A DNA stretch of 64,000 nt from Bacillota bacterium (GCA_023407175.1 JAEYMU010000024.1:296739-360738), one strand, 5' to 3'; shown: positions 9,317 to 17,791, numbered from the stretch's first letter. The notes: generated by a model not told the origin, from the letters alone. Made by a program: numbers and translations.

Positions 9317-10228
9317 ATGAATTATTTGGGAATTGATGTTGGCGGAACAGCAATTAAATATGCAATCATGGATGAAGATGCTAATTTCCTGAAAAAGGGA
9401 GAAATGCCAACGCCTATGGATAGCCTGGATTCCTATTTAACTGCGCTGGACGGTATTATCAAAAAATACGCCGGACTGATTTCCGGTATTGCCATGTGCG
9501 TTCCGGGAATTATTGACCATGTCAATGGAATCTGCATCACCGGGGGAAATCTGAAATATGTATCCAATCTGCCGCTGGTATCCTTATTGGAAAAGAAGTA
9601 TGGCATACCTGTTACAATCGATAACGATGCAAAAAGCGCCGCCCTTGCCGAGGTTTGGCAGGGAGCCATGAAAAACAGGAGGGACGGAATCATAATCATC
9701 ATCGGTTCGGCACTTGGCGGAGCCCTGATACAAAACCGGAAGCTGTACCGGGGCAGACATCTGTCTGCCGGAGAGTTCAGCTTTATTTGTATGGGGGATG
9801 ACATGCGCGATATTGATAATTTTGCCGGAAATATGTGCGGTGTTAATCATCTGATACAGATTGTTTCAGAGAAAACCGGTATAAATAAGAAGGAATTGAA
9901 CGGTATCAGAGTATTCCAGCTGGCAAAGGAGGGCAATGAGAAGGTACTTGACGCAATTAATGACTACACAAAAAATCTTGCCAAAATAATATATAATTTG
10001 CAGGTAATATACGACCCGGAGGTATTTGCCATAGGCGGCGGTATCAGCCAGCAGCCAATTCTGCTTGAATTGTTGATCAGGAATATCAATGATATATATG
10101 AGCATCTTCCCTTCAGTGCGGGAGAAAAAATGGAAGTGGTTCAATGCCGTTTCCTTAACGAATGTAATTTAATCGGTGCCCTGTATGGGCATTTGCTGAA
10201 AAAGACGGAAATGGTTGCCGGGAGTTAG
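9317..10228 (+). CDS. ROK family sugar kinase (BglK-like)
   Basis: A 303-aa kinase-type ROK protein with no DNA-binding domain. The phosphate-binding opening is YLGIDVGGTAIKYAIM. The sugar-site motif DNDAKSAALAE and AGEFSF follow, then the adenosine loop FAIGGGIS. The usual ROK zinc motif (CxCGxxGCxE) is missing, as in the beta-glucoside kinase BglK of Klebsiella, which phosphorylates cellobiose-type sugars at C6. Placed after a GH1 enzyme with phospho-type features, it may phosphorylate the imported glycoside. An ATG at 9302 is in frame but has no RBS. ATG 9317 has GAGGA 8 nt upstream and matches family starts. Confidence 0.85.
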   Translation: MNYLGIDVGGTAIKYAIMDEDANFLKKGEMPTPMDSLDSYLTALDGIIKKYAGLISGIAMCVPGIIDHVNGICITGGNLKYVSNLPLVSLLEKKYGIPVTIDNDAKSAALAEVWQGAMKNRRDGIIIIIGSALGGALIQNRKLYRGRHLSAGEFSFICMGDDMRDIDNFAGNMCGVNHLIQIVSEKTGINKKELNGIRVFQLAKEGNEKVLDAINDYTKNLAKIIYNLQVIYDPEVFAIGGGISQQPILLELLIRNINDIYEHLPFSAGEKMEVVQCRFLNECNLIGALYGHLLKKTEMVAGS

Positions 10229-10229
10229 C

Positions 10230-10267
10230 GTGCTGTCCCGACCATAATCAGATGGCCGGGACAGCAC
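10230..10267 (+). other. Intercistronic hairpin
   Basis: An 11-bp perfect stem (10230-10240 with 10257-10267) closes a 16-nt loop between the ROK kinase and the aldolase. It lacks a T-run, so full termination is unlikely. It may stabilise or segment the long operon mRNA. Confidence 0.6.
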
Positions 10268-10315
10268 ACCAGGAGAAGCGTAAGCTTTGGCCAAAGGCAA
10301 GGACATAAGGAGGTC

Positions 10316-11023
10316 ATGAATAGAATGAAGAGTAATGAAATCACGAGAGAAGAATTATGCGGTATGTTTGACCATACAAATCTGAAAGCGTATGCAAGCG
10401 ATGATATGTTTCAGGAATTGTGCAGGGAAGCGGCGGAAAAGCATTATGCAATGGTAGCGATTAATTCCAGTCCGGTAGCCAGATGCAAGGAATTGTTGAA
10501 GGGTACGGGGGTACATGTAGGAGCAGCGATATCCTTTCCCTTGGGTCAGACCACCCTTGAGACAAAGGTATTTGAAACAAAGAAAGCAATTGAAGACGGT
10601 GCGGATGAGATTGACTATGTCATTAATCTGGGCGAACTTAAGAATGGAAACTACGCATATATTAAAAAGGAAATGGAAGAAATCGTAAGTCTATGCAGGA
10701 AGCATGGGGTATTGAGCAAGGTTATTTTTGAAATCTGCTATCTGACTCAGGAAGAAATCGTGAAGGTTGCTGAAATAGCGAAGGAAGTGGAGCCGGACTT
10801 CATTAAAACCAGTACCGGCTTTGGTACCTCCGGTGCTGCGGCGGAAGCTGTGGCACTGATGAAAAAGACAGTCGGGGACAGGGTGAAGGTAAAGGCGGCA
10901 GGAGGAATTAAATCCTGGGAAAGCTGCAAGGCCATGATTGATGCCGGAGCGGAAAGAATCGGTACAAGCAGCAGTCTTAAAATATTAGAGGAATTTGACG
11001 CAGACAGAGCGGCCAGGGCTTAA
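10316..11023 (+). CDS. deoC: Deoxyribose-phosphate aldolase family (DeoC)
   Basis: A 235-aa class I aldolase of the DeoC family. It shows DHTNLKAYA (N-terminal substrate loop), the aspartate in EIDYVINLG, the Schiff-base lysine in FIKTSTGFGTSGA (near residue 163), a second lysine in VKAAGG, and the phosphate site RIGTSSS. The known reaction is 2-deoxyribose 5-phosphate to acetaldehyde and glyceraldehyde 3-phosphate. Here it lies between sugar kinases and downstream of a GRE, not with nucleoside genes, so it may cleave a deoxysugar phosphate made by the GRE. AAGGAGG is only 2 nt before ATG 10316 and 11 nt before the in-frame ATG 10325, so the start is uncertain. Confidence 0.9.
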   Translation: MNRMKSNEITREELCGMFDHTNLKAYASDDMFQELCREAAEKHYAMVAINSSPVARCKELLKGTGVHVGAAISFPLGQTTLETKVFETKKAIEDGADEIDYVINLGELKNGNYAYIKKEMEEIVSLCRKHGVLSKVIFEICYLTQEEIVKVAEIAKEVEPDFIKTSTGFGTSGAAAEAVALMKKTVGDRVKVKAAGGIKSWESCKAMIDAGAERIGTSSSLKILEEFDADRAARA

Positions 11024-11070
11024 GGGTTAATAAGCCTGGGCCTTAAATAGGCGCAGAAACGGAGAAAATT

Positions 11071-12588
11071 ATGGGTGCATATTTATTGGCACATGATTTG
11101 GGGACAACAGGAAATAAAGCAAGCCTGTTTTCTGTGGAAGGAAAGCTGGTCTGCAGTGAGGTGTATTCCTATCAGACCTACTATTTTAATTCCAATTGGG
11201 TTGAACAGGATGCAAGGGACTGGTGGGAAGCTGTTTGCTCCAGTACCAAATCCCTGATTAAAAAAGCACAGATCAAGCCGGAGGAGATTAAAGCAGTCAG
11301 CTTCAGCGGACAGATGATGGGCTGCCTGTGTGTGGACCGCAGGGGCGTTCCACTAAGACGGTCGATCATCTGGGCAGACCAGCGGGCACAAAAGGAAGCT
11401 GCGAGGATTGAAGAGAAAATTTCAAAAGAAGAGTATTACCGGATTTCCGGTCACAGAAATACGGCATCCTATGGTGTACAGAAGCTGATGTGGATCAAGG
11501 AGCATGAACCGGAAACCTATCAAAACACTTATAAGGTACTGAATGCAAAGGATTATATTGTATTTCGGCTGACCGGCAGCTTCTATACGGATTATTCTGA
11601 CGGCGGCGGCCATGGCTGCTTTGATTTAAAGAGGCTGGAATGGTCGGAGCAAATCATGGCCGCGGCAGGCGTGGATATTGAGAAATATCCGGAATTAAAG
11701 CCTTCCTCCTATCTGGCAGGAGCTGTAACGAAAGAGGCAGGTGAACTGACCGGACTTGCAGAAGGTACTCCGGTAGTCTTGGGGGCAGGGGACGGAGTCA
11801 CCACCAATGTCGGAGCCGGCTCCATCGTTCCGGGAAAAACCTTTTGCAGCATGGGAACCTCCGCATGGATTGCCACAACCTCGCAGCAGCCCCTGTATGA
11901 TGGGGAAATGCGCACGATTACCTGGCCGCATATGATTCCGGGACTATATGCTCCCAATGGAACGATGCAGTATGCCGGCGGTGCCTATCACTGGATTAAA
12001 AATGAGCTTTGCGGAGTCGAATGCCAAAAGGCGCTGGAAGAGAATGCATCCCCTTATTTTTATCTGAACAAGGAGGTTGAAAAAAGCCCGGCGGGGGCAA
12101 ACGGAATTATATTCCTGCCCTATATGCTGGGAGAACGCGCACCAAGATGGAATCCGTATGCAAAGGGCTGCTTTCTGGGAATTAAGCCGGAGAATACACG
12201 TGCAGATATGCTTCGGAGTGTTCTTGAAGGTGTGACGATGAATCTGTCCATTATACTGGACATCCTGCGAAAGCAGCAGGAAATTCAGGAAATTCTTGTC
12301 CTCGGCGGTGGGGCAAAGGGTAAAATCTGGAGGCAGATTATGGCTGATATCTGGAATGCGGACATCATTGTTCCGGATGTACTGGAGGAAGCCGGGGCAA
12401 TGGGAGCTGCGGTCAACGCCGGAGTTGGGGCAGGTATATATCAGGACTATACTGCAATTGATAAATTTATTCATATTCAGTCCGTGCAAAAACCGAATCA
12501 GGAGCACCTGGAGAAGTACGGGGAGCTAAAGGAGCTTTTTGATGAAGCATACTTTGTCCTGGAAAAGGTGTTTCATAAATTCAATTAG
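11071..12588 (+). CDS. FGGY-family carbohydrate kinase (xylulokinase-like)
   Basis: A 505-aa ATP-dependent sugar/polyol kinase of the FGGY family, full length. The N-terminal ATP motif is LLAHDLGTTGNKASLFS, the sugar-binding part includes SFSGQMMGCLCVD and WADQRA, and the second domain has GDGVTTNVGAG and LVLGGGAKGKIWRQIMAD. It is closest in layout to XylB-type kinases (ketopentoses, pentitols), but FGGY specificity cannot be read by eye. As the last gene of the operon, before a terminator at 12614, it should phosphorylate a product of the hydrolases, possibly the substrate of the GRE. The RBS (CGGAGA) is modest. Confidence 0.88.
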   Translation: MGAYLLAHDLGTTGNKASLFSVEGKLVCSEVYSYQTYYFNSNWVEQDARDWWEAVCSSTKSLIKKAQIKPEEIKAVSFSGQMMGCLCVDRRGVPLRRSIIWADQRAQKEAARIEEKISKEEYYRISGHRNTASYGVQKLMWIKEHEPETYQNTYKVLNAKDYIVFRLTGSFYTDYSDGGGHGCFDLKRLEWSEQIMAAAGVDIEKYPELKPSSYLAGAVTKEAGELTGLAEGTPVVLGAGDGVTTNVGAGSIVPGKTFCSMGTSAWIATTSQQPLYDGEMRTITWPHMIPGLYAPNGTMQYAGGAYHWIKNELCGVECQKALEENASPYFYLNKEVEKSPAGANGIIFLPYMLGERAPRWNPYAKGCFLGIKPENTRADMLRSVLEGVTMNLSIILDILRKQQEIQEILVLGGGAKGKIWRQIMADIWNADIIVPDVLEEAGAMGAAVNAGVGAGIYQDYTAIDKFIHIQSVQKPNQEHLEKYGELKELFDEAYFVLEKVFHKFN

Positions 12589-12613
12589 GCCTGGAATGTC
12601 ATAAGTCATCTCC

Positions 12614-12654
12614 AAAAGCCTCTGGCCCTCATTAAGAGTCAGAGGCTTTTGTTT
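12614..12654 (+). terminator. Intrinsic terminator of the sugar operon
   Basis: AAAAGCCTCTG (12614-12624) pairs perfectly with CAGAGGCTTTT (12640-12650), followed by GTTT. The A/T flanks make it work as a U-tract terminator for the 12.3-kb transcript starting near 182. Confidence 0.88.
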
Positions 12655-12669
12655 CCTGGTAAAGCGTAA

Positions 12670-12706
12670 CAGTTCAGCCTGTCACCTTCCCTGCAAGGCT
12701 GAACTG
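12670..12706. other. Inverted repeat before metY promoter
   Basis: An 11-bp perfect inverted repeat (12670-12680 with 12696-12706) with a 15-nt spacer. No T-run follows on either strand. It lies between the sugar-operon terminator and the sulfhydrylase promoter and could be a regulator site or a leftover repeat. Confidence 0.5.
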
Positions 12707-12738
12707 CTACGGTTAGCTATTTTCATAATAGAAATCCA

Positions 12739-12767
12739 TTGACAAATATTTTGTGCAGGTTTATCAT
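12739..12767 (+). promoter_or_regulatory. Promoter of the sulfhydrylase gene
   Basis: TTGACA (12739-12744) and TATCAT (12762-12767) with 17-bp spacing. The expected leader to ATG 12855 is only about 80 nt, too short for a SAM riboswitch or T-box, and none is seen. Confidence 0.65.
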
Positions 12768-12854
12768 AATAACACATCCTAATTCATAGTAATGTGGTAT
12801 GAATACAGGATAATGAATCGTGATAAACATAAGACTTATTGGGAGGATTTGAAT

Positions 12855-14141
12855 ATGGCAAATGAGAAGAAATTACATTTTGAAACCCTGCAGCTGCATG
12901 TAGGACAGGAGCAGCCGGATAGTGCGACGGATGCAAGATGCGTCCCGATTTATCAGACCTCATCCTATGTATTTGCTAATTCCGCGCAGGCAGCAGGAAG
13001 ATTTGGGTTAAGTGAGGGAGGTAATATTTATACCAGACTGATGAATCCGACCTCCGATGTGTTTGAAAAGAGAATCGCAGCCCTGGAAGGCGGCATTGCA
13101 GCCCTGGCTACCTCCTCCGGTGCGGCAGCCATTACTTATGCAATTCAAAACATTGCCCGTGCAGGTGACCATATCGTGGCCGCTCAGACAATTTACGGCG
13201 GTACCTATAATTTACTTGCCAATACATTACCTGATTTCGGAATTACGACTACCTTCGTAAATCCGGATGATGTAGCAAACTTTGAGAAAGCAATTCAGCC
13301 AAATACCAAGGCTGTCTTCATCGAGAGTCTGGGCAATCCCAATTCCAATGTCATTGACCTTGAGAAGGTTGCCGAGATAGCCCATAAAAACAAAATCCCC
13401 TTGATTGTGGATAATACCTTTGCTACTCCCTATCTGCTTCGCCCGATCGAATACGGAGCTGATGTGGTGGTACACTCTGCGACGAAATTCATCGGAGGAC
13501 ACGGAACTACAATCGGCGGCGTTATCATTGACAGCGGTAAGTTTGATTGGGAGGCTTCCGGCAAATTCCCTTCCTTAACAGAGCCTAATCCGAGCTATCA
13601 CGGAGTTCAGTTTACCAAGGCAGTGGGTGCAGCCGCATATATCGTAAAAATCAGGGTAACCCTAATGAGAGATACCGGTTCAACCATCAGTCCCTTCAGC
13701 TCCTTCTTATTCCTCCAGGGCCTGGAGACCCTGTCACTTCGGGTAGAGCGCCATGTATACAATGCCCTTAAGGTGGTTGAATTCTTAACGAAGCATCCCA
13801 AGGTAGAGAGGGTTAACCATCCCGTCCTTGCGGATAATCCCTATCATGATCTGTATAATAAATATTTTCCTATGGGCGCAGGCTCCATCTTCACCTTTGA
13901 GATCAAAGGGGATGCGGATACGGCCAAGGCATTTATCGATAGATTGCAGATATTATCCCTGCTTGCGAATGTGGCTGATGTAAAATCCCTTGTAATTCAT
14001 CCGGCCAGCACGACACATTCCCAAATGAATGAAGAGGAGCTTTTACTGTCAGGTATAAAGCCCAATACAATCCGCCTTTCTATCGGAACGGAGCATATCG
14101 AGGATATCATAGAGGATCTTTCACAGGCCTTCGAAGACTAA
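12855..14141 (+). CDS. metY: O-acetylhomoserine sulfhydrylase (MetY)
   Basis: A 428-aa PLP enzyme of the Cys/Met metabolism family, at the length typical of O-acetylhomoserine sulfhydrylases and longer than cystathionine synthases (about 380). It shows the opening [16 protein letters not shown], the cofactor segment [22 protein letters not shown], and the PLP lysine in [11 protein letters not shown]. It makes homocysteine from O-acetylhomoserine and sulfide in the cytoplasm. The frame extends upstream to 12792, but GGGAGGA at 12841-12847 and family starts fix ATG 12855. Cysteine synthase follows after 62 bp, giving a two-gene sulfide assimilation unit. Confidence 0.93.
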   Translation: MANEKKLHFETLQLHVGQEQPDSATDARCVPIYQTSSYVFANSAQAAGRFGLSEGGNIYTRLMNPTSDVFEKRIAALEGGIAALATSSGAAAITYAIQNIARAGDHIVAAQTIYGGTYNLLANTLPDFGITTTFVNPDDVANFEKAIQPNTKAVFIESLGNPNSNVIDLEKVAEIAHKNKIPLIVDNTFATPYLLRPIEYGADVVVHSATKFIGGHGTTIGGVIIDSGKFDWEASGKFPSLTEPNPSYHGVQFTKAVGAAAYIVKIRVTLMRDTGSTISPFSSFLFLQGLETLSLRVERHVYNALKVVEFLTKHPKVERVNHPVLADNPYHDLYNKYFPMGAGSIFTFEIKGDADTAKAFIDRLQILSLLANVADVKSLVIHPASTTHSQMNEEELLLSGIKPNTIRLSIGTEHIEDIIEDLSQAFED

Positions 14142-14203
14142 GGCAGACTTGCATAAATTGCCAGATTAGATTATGATATATGTATATGTAAAGGAGGGTT
14201 ATC

Positions 14204-15133
14204 ATGGCAGAATTTAAGAAAAGAATTACCGAGCTGATTGGAAATACTCCCATGCTGGAATTATCCAATTATAATCAGGCCCATAAGCTGGGTGCAAAAA
14301 TTGTTGCGAAACTGGAGTATTTCAACCCTGGCGGCAGCGTGAAGGACCGTATTGCCAGAAAAATGATTGAAGAAGCCTTCAAAAGCGGAGAGATCAATCA
14401 GGAGACGGTAATCATCGAGCCCACCAGCGGGAATACCGGGATTGGACTTGCAAGTGTCTGCGCAAGCTATGGACTTAAATTGATCATTACTATGCCGGAA
14501 TCCATGAGTATCGAACGCCGCAATCTGATGAAGGCTTATGGTGCAGAGCTGGTACTTACGGATGCATCTATGGGAATGAAGGGTGCGGTGGAAAAATCCC
14601 TTGAGATCAAGTCGAATACACCAAACAGCTTTATTCCGTCACAGTTTGAAAATCCAAACAATCCAAAGGTGCATGAAGAGACTACTGGTGTAGAGATTTG
14701 GGAAGGCACTGACGGAGAAGTGGATATTTTTGTGGCCGGAGTTGGAACCGGTGGAACAATCTCCGGTGTAGGAGCGTATCTCAAATCCAAAAATCCGAAG
14801 GTACAGATTATTGCGGTAGAGCCTGCTTCCTCCCCATTACTTTCCCAAGGACGTGCGGGAGCACATAAAATACAGGGCCTGGGCCCTAACTTTGTGCCTG
14901 GTACTCTGAACAAGGACATCTACAATGAGATTATAACGGTGGAAAATGAGGATGCCTTTGAGACAGGCAGAGAAATTGCAAGAAAAGAGGGTGTACTTGT
15001 CGGTATTTCCTCAGGAGCTGCACTTTGGGCGGCCACCCAGGTTGCAAGAAGACCGGAGAATGCAGGCAAGCTGATTGTGGTACTGCTGCCCGACACCGGT
15101 GAGAGATATCTTTCAACACCTATGTTCAGCTAG
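14204..15133 (+). CDS. cysK: Cysteine synthase A
   Basis: A 309-aa PLP-dependent O-acetylserine sulfhydrylase. The PLP lysine lies in FNPGGSVKDRIA (near residue 47), the substrate loop is EPTSGNTGIGLA, the cofactor phosphate loop is GVGTGGTISGVG, and the C-terminus contains VGISSGAA. It makes cysteine from O-acetylserine and sulfide. AAGGAGGG precedes the ATG. It is probably co-transcribed with metY. The C-terminus lacks the extra regulatory domain of cystathionine beta-synthase. Confidence 0.95.
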   Translation: MAEFKKRITELIGNTPMLELSNYNQAHKLGAKIVAKLEYFNPGGSVKDRIARKMIEEAFKSGEINQETVIIEPTSGNTGIGLASVCASYGLKLIITMPESMSIERRNLMKAYGAELVLTDASMGMKGAVEKSLEIKSNTPNSFIPSQFENPNNPKVHEETTGVEIWEGTDGEVDIFVAGVGTGGTISGVGAYLKSKNPKVQIIAVEPASSPLLSQGRAGAHKIQGLGPNFVPGTLNKDIYNEIITVENEDAFETGREIARKEGVLVGISSGAALWAATQVARRPENAGKLIVVLLPDTGERYLSTPMFS

Positions 15134-15174
15134 TATTAGAATGTTGTCCCGGTAACGGCGATAGAAAATAAGGA

Positions 15175-15222
15175 AGGAACCTGTGGAAGTAATACCGGTA
15201 CGGTATGCCTCTTCAGGTTCCT
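15175..15222. terminator. Hairpin between converging cysK and the minus-strand gene
   Basis: AGGAACCTG (15175-15183) pairs with CAGGTTCCT (15214-15222), with a nested stem ATACCG/CGGTAT inside. The T-run is weak. Its position between convergent genes suggests a bidirectional terminator. Confidence 0.55.
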
Positions 15223-15278
15223 GTTCATTTATATGAAATTAATGGGTACAGATGCGGCATAGGTCCTTGAACCGAATA

Positions 15279-15536
15279 CTAATGTACCGTACTGTATACA
15301 TGACGGTTCGAGGTATGATACATCGCCCTGTCATAATCCTTATGGTGGATATACAGATAGTACATATTCTGATATTCCGGGTTTATTCCTGCATTGCCAA
15401 GCCTTTTGTCCGGTCCGACAATATTCACAATCCGGTAATCATAGCGGATTCCCTGGGCCGCCAAGGAATTTCTTAATTCGGAAAACTCCTTTAAGGAATT
15501 TCCACAATAGATTTCTACTCTTTTCCAGAACAACAT
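15279..15536 (-). CDS. Small conserved-looking protein of unknown function
   Basis: An 85-aa protein beginning MLFWKRVEIYCGNSLKEFSE and ending with the pattern YYLYIHHKDYDRAM. It has no signal peptide or membrane helix. I see a beta-alpha-beta pattern reminiscent of small DUF2007-like signal-transducing proteins, but the match is loose. The gene is supported by AAAGGAG 7-8 nt before the ATG on the minus strand and by protein-like composition. It converges on cysK and shows no functional link to its neighbours. Confidence 0.65.
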   Translation of the reverse strand: MLFWKRVEIYCGNSLKEFSELRNSLAAQGIRYDYRIVNIVGPDKRLGNAGINPEYQNMYYLYIHHKDYDRAMYHTSNRHVYSTVH

Positions 15537-15681
15537 AGGAATCGCTCCTTTCTATGAATGTTTTTCTTAACCTAATTATAGCTCCGAATGTCCGACAGTT
15601 CAAATTAAGGTTTCATTAGAAATGGCGGGATGAAATATTGGGAATATAATAAATAGAAGGAATAATAAAGGAGACCTGTTT

Positions 15682-15924
15682 ATGGGAGAGGAGCAGTTTT
15701 ATAACAGTCAAAGCTATTGTGTACAGGTAGGTGCTTTTCAGGACTACAATAAGGCAATGGAGCTGCAGCTTGAGCTTTTGCGGCAGGGCCTGTGGTCGGA
15801 CATCGATTGCTGCAATCAGTGCTATAAGGTTAAAATGGGCGGCTTCACAAAATTGGAGCAAGCCTCATTAATGGAAGTAAGCCTGCGGCGAAGGGGCTAT
15901 CCTACGCTGCTGGTGACAAATTAG
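15682..15924 (+). CDS. Stand-alone SPOR-domain-like small protein
   Basis: An 80-aa protein made almost entirely of one SPOR-like repeat pair: YCVQVGAFQDYNKAMELQLEL (first strand and helix) and YKVKMGGFTKLEQASLMEVSL (second strand and helix). SPOR domains bind denuded peptidoglycan at division sites, usually as the C-terminal part of an anchored protein. Here there is no signal peptide or membrane helix, so secretion or peptidoglycan binding is not supported by the sequence. AAAGGAGA precedes the ATG. It is monocistronic between a minus-strand small gene and the yicC cluster. Confidence 0.75.
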   Translation: MGEEQFYNSQSYCVQVGAFQDYNKAMELQLELLRQGLWSDIDCCNQCYKVKMGGFTKLEQASLMEVSLRRRGYPTLLVTN

Positions 15925-16055
15925 CAGCATGATGGTGAAGCAGATGTCACAGAAAAATCGGGAGCAGCACGTTATGCATAAAATATTATTATGAAGCTGT
16001 GTGCTGAATAATAACGGATTGAGGTCGATTGCCCAGTGTTTCCTTGGAAAGGATA

Positions 16056-16084
16056 TTGACTTGTCATCCTATTTCATTTATAAT
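16056..16084 (+). promoter_or_regulatory. Strong sigma-A promoter of the yicC cluster
   Basis: TTGACT (16056-16061), a 17-bp spacer and TATAAT (16079-16084). It predicts a start near 16091 and a leader of about 100 nt before ATG 16192. The 130 bp between the SPOR gene and this promoter hold no feature I can support. Confidence 0.75.
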
Positions 16085-16191
16085 TAATTGAATATATTAT
16101 TATGGGTAAATTGGCAGTCAGGGTTACGTTGGAAGAAAGTAGCAGGGACAACGGCTGTTATGATTACCGGATAAAAGTGAGAGTGCCGCAG

Positions 16192-17070
16192 ATGTTAAAG
16201 AGTATGACAGGCTTTGGGCGATGTGAAATTGCCGGGGAAGACCGTAAAATAACGGTGGAAATGAAAGCAGTCAATCACAGATACTGTGATATCACGATAA
16301 AAATGCCAAAGAAGCTAGGGTTTTTTGAAGCAGGCATTCGTAATTTATTAAAGCAGTATATCGGAAGAGGTAAGGTAGATATCTACATTACATACGAGGA
16401 TTATACGGAAAACAATGTATGTGTCAAGTACAATGCAGAGCTGGCAAGAGAGTACTACGCAGGCCTTGAGAAGATGAGCAAGGAATTCGGACTGGAGAAT
16501 GATATCCGCGTATCGGTATTATCCAGATATCCGGAGGTGTTTACACTGGAGGAGCAGACCCTTGATGAAAAGGAGCTGTGGGAGCTGGTGGAAGAGGCCG
16601 TAAGAACTGCGGCCGGCCGTTTTGTGGAGGCCAGAATTACAGAAGGAGAGCATCTAAGGCAGGATATCAATGCAAAGCTTGATGGAATGCTTAAGCTGGT
16701 GGATTTTATTGAGGTTAGGTCCCCGGAGATCGTTACGGAGTACCGGAATAAGCTTTTGGCCAAGGTTACGGAACTGTTGGGAGATACCAGAGTAGATGAG
16801 AGTGTACTCGCCACAGAGGTCACAGTATTTGCAGATAAGATTTGTGTGGATGAGGAAACCGTACGCTTAAAAAGCCATATCATCAATATGCAGGAATCCT
16901 TAAAGGACAGCGACAATGTGGGAAGAAAGCTGGATTTTATTGCCCAGGAGATGAACCGTGAGGCTAATACGATTTTATCAAAGGCTAATGACCTTGAAGT
17001 TACGAATAAAGCAATCGATTTAAAAACAGAGATTGAAAAAGTCAGGGAACAAATTCAAAATATCGAATAG
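16192..17070 (+). CDS. yicC: YicC/YloC family endoribonuclease
   Basis: A 292-aa protein with the family N-terminus MLKSMTGFGRCEIAGEDRK, the segment EMKAVNHRYCDI, and the conserved C-terminus KLDFIAQEMNREANTILSKA. YicC in E. coli and YloC in B. subtilis are endoribonucleases acting on RNA in the cytoplasm. An in-frame ATG exists at 16102, giving 30 extra residues, but the conserved start is at 16192. Neither has a strong RBS. The gene opens the yicC-remA-rpoZ cluster found across Firmicutes. Confidence 0.9.
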   Translation: MLKSMTGFGRCEIAGEDRKITVEMKAVNHRYCDITIKMPKKLGFFEAGIRNLLKQYIGRGKVDIYITYEDYTENNVCVKYNAELAREYYAGLEKMSKEFGLENDIRVSVLSRYPEVFTLEEQTLDEKELWELVEEAVRTAAGRFVEARITEGEHLRQDINAKLDGMLKLVDFIEVRSPEIVTEYRNKLLAKVTELLGDTRVDESVLATEVTVFADKICVDEETVRLKSHIINMQESLKDSDNVGRKLDFIAQEMNREANTILSKANDLEVTNKAIDLKTEIEKVREQIQNIE

Positions 17071-17094
17071 AAGCGGTTGAAATGAGGAATAACT

Positions 17095-17388
17095 TTGAGT
17101 AAGCTAGTAAATGTAGGCTTTGGGAATGTTGTCAATTCAGGAAAAATAATCAGTATTATCAGTCCGGAAGCTGCACCCATCAAACGAATGGTACAGACGG
17201 CTAAGGATAATGGTATGGCAATTGATGCTACCTGCGGACGCAGAACAAAGGCAGTCCTTGTAATGGAGAGCGGGCATCTGATTCTGTCTTCACTGCTGCC
17301 GGAGACAATTGCAGGAAGGGTTAACCAGTCAGCTCCGGGACTCCCCAGGGAAACCGCGGAGCCCCAGGAAATGTTTTTGAATGAATAA
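17095..17388 (+). CDS. remA: RemA/DUF370 family DNA-binding regulator
   Basis: A 97-aa RemA-type protein ([12 protein letters not shown] opening, [20 protein letters not shown] centre). RemA of B. subtilis binds DNA as a ring-shaped oligomer and activates matrix and osmoprotection genes. The start is TTG at 17095, with GAGGA 6 nt upstream and agreement with family N-termini. It begins 24 nt after yicC. The guanylate kinase gene that usually follows remA in Firmicutes is not here; rpoZ comes next. Confidence 0.88.
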   Translation: MSKLVNVGFGNVVNSGKIISIISPEAAPIKRMVQTAKDNGMAIDATCGRRTKAVLVMESGHLILSSLLPETIAGRVNQSAPGLPRETAEPQEMFLNE

Positions 17389-17459
17389 ACTGTTAACAAC
17401 TGCCAGATAAAATAACAGAATAAAATCACAGAATGAGATCACAGGAAGGAGAAATTTAT

Positions 17460-17741
17460 ATGTTGCATCCATCGTATACAGATTTAATGAAAGTAGTAAA
17501 CAGTGAGGTTGAACCGGGAGAGCAGCCGGTAGTAAACAGCAGATATTCCATCGTTATTGCAACGGCAAGACGTGCAAGACAGTTAATTGACGGTGCTAAT
17601 CCATTGGTTGATGTTACCTATCCAAAGCCCTTATCTATTGCAGTAGAGGAATTATACCGCTCCAAGGTAAAAATCGTAGGAGATGACGATAAGAAGGATA
17701 ATAGTGCAGATGATAATAATACGGCAGGTACGGTACAATAG
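17460..17741 (+). CDS. rpoZ: RNA polymerase omega subunit
   Basis: A 93-aa omega subunit. It starts MLHPSYTDLMKVVN and contains the core segment SRYSIVIATARRARQL and PLSIAVEELYRSKVKI. It binds the beta-prime subunit and helps RNA polymerase assembly. The C-terminus is a charged DDDKKDNSADDNN tail. An in-frame ATG at 17433 exists, but AGGAAGGAG at 17443-17451 and the family start support ATG 17460. Only 71 bp separate it from remA, so gmk is absent rather than missed. Confidence 0.9.
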   Translation: MLHPSYTDLMKVVNSEVEPGEQPVVNSRYSIVIATARRARQLIDGANPLVDVTYPKPLSIAVEELYRSKVKIVGDDDKKDNSADDNNTAGTVQ

Positions 17742-17791
17742 TCTTGAAGCATCACAAGTACAGTAAGATAAACCATTGATAGGAAACATAC

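Noticed and set aside
11944..12507. A 187-codon minus-strand frame inside the FGGY kinase gene
   Set aside because: Shadow of the kinase; composition is not protein-like and there is no RBS.
12768..12854. SAM riboswitch or T-box before metY
   Set aside because: The leader after the predicted promoter is only about 80 nt, with no matching conserved structure.
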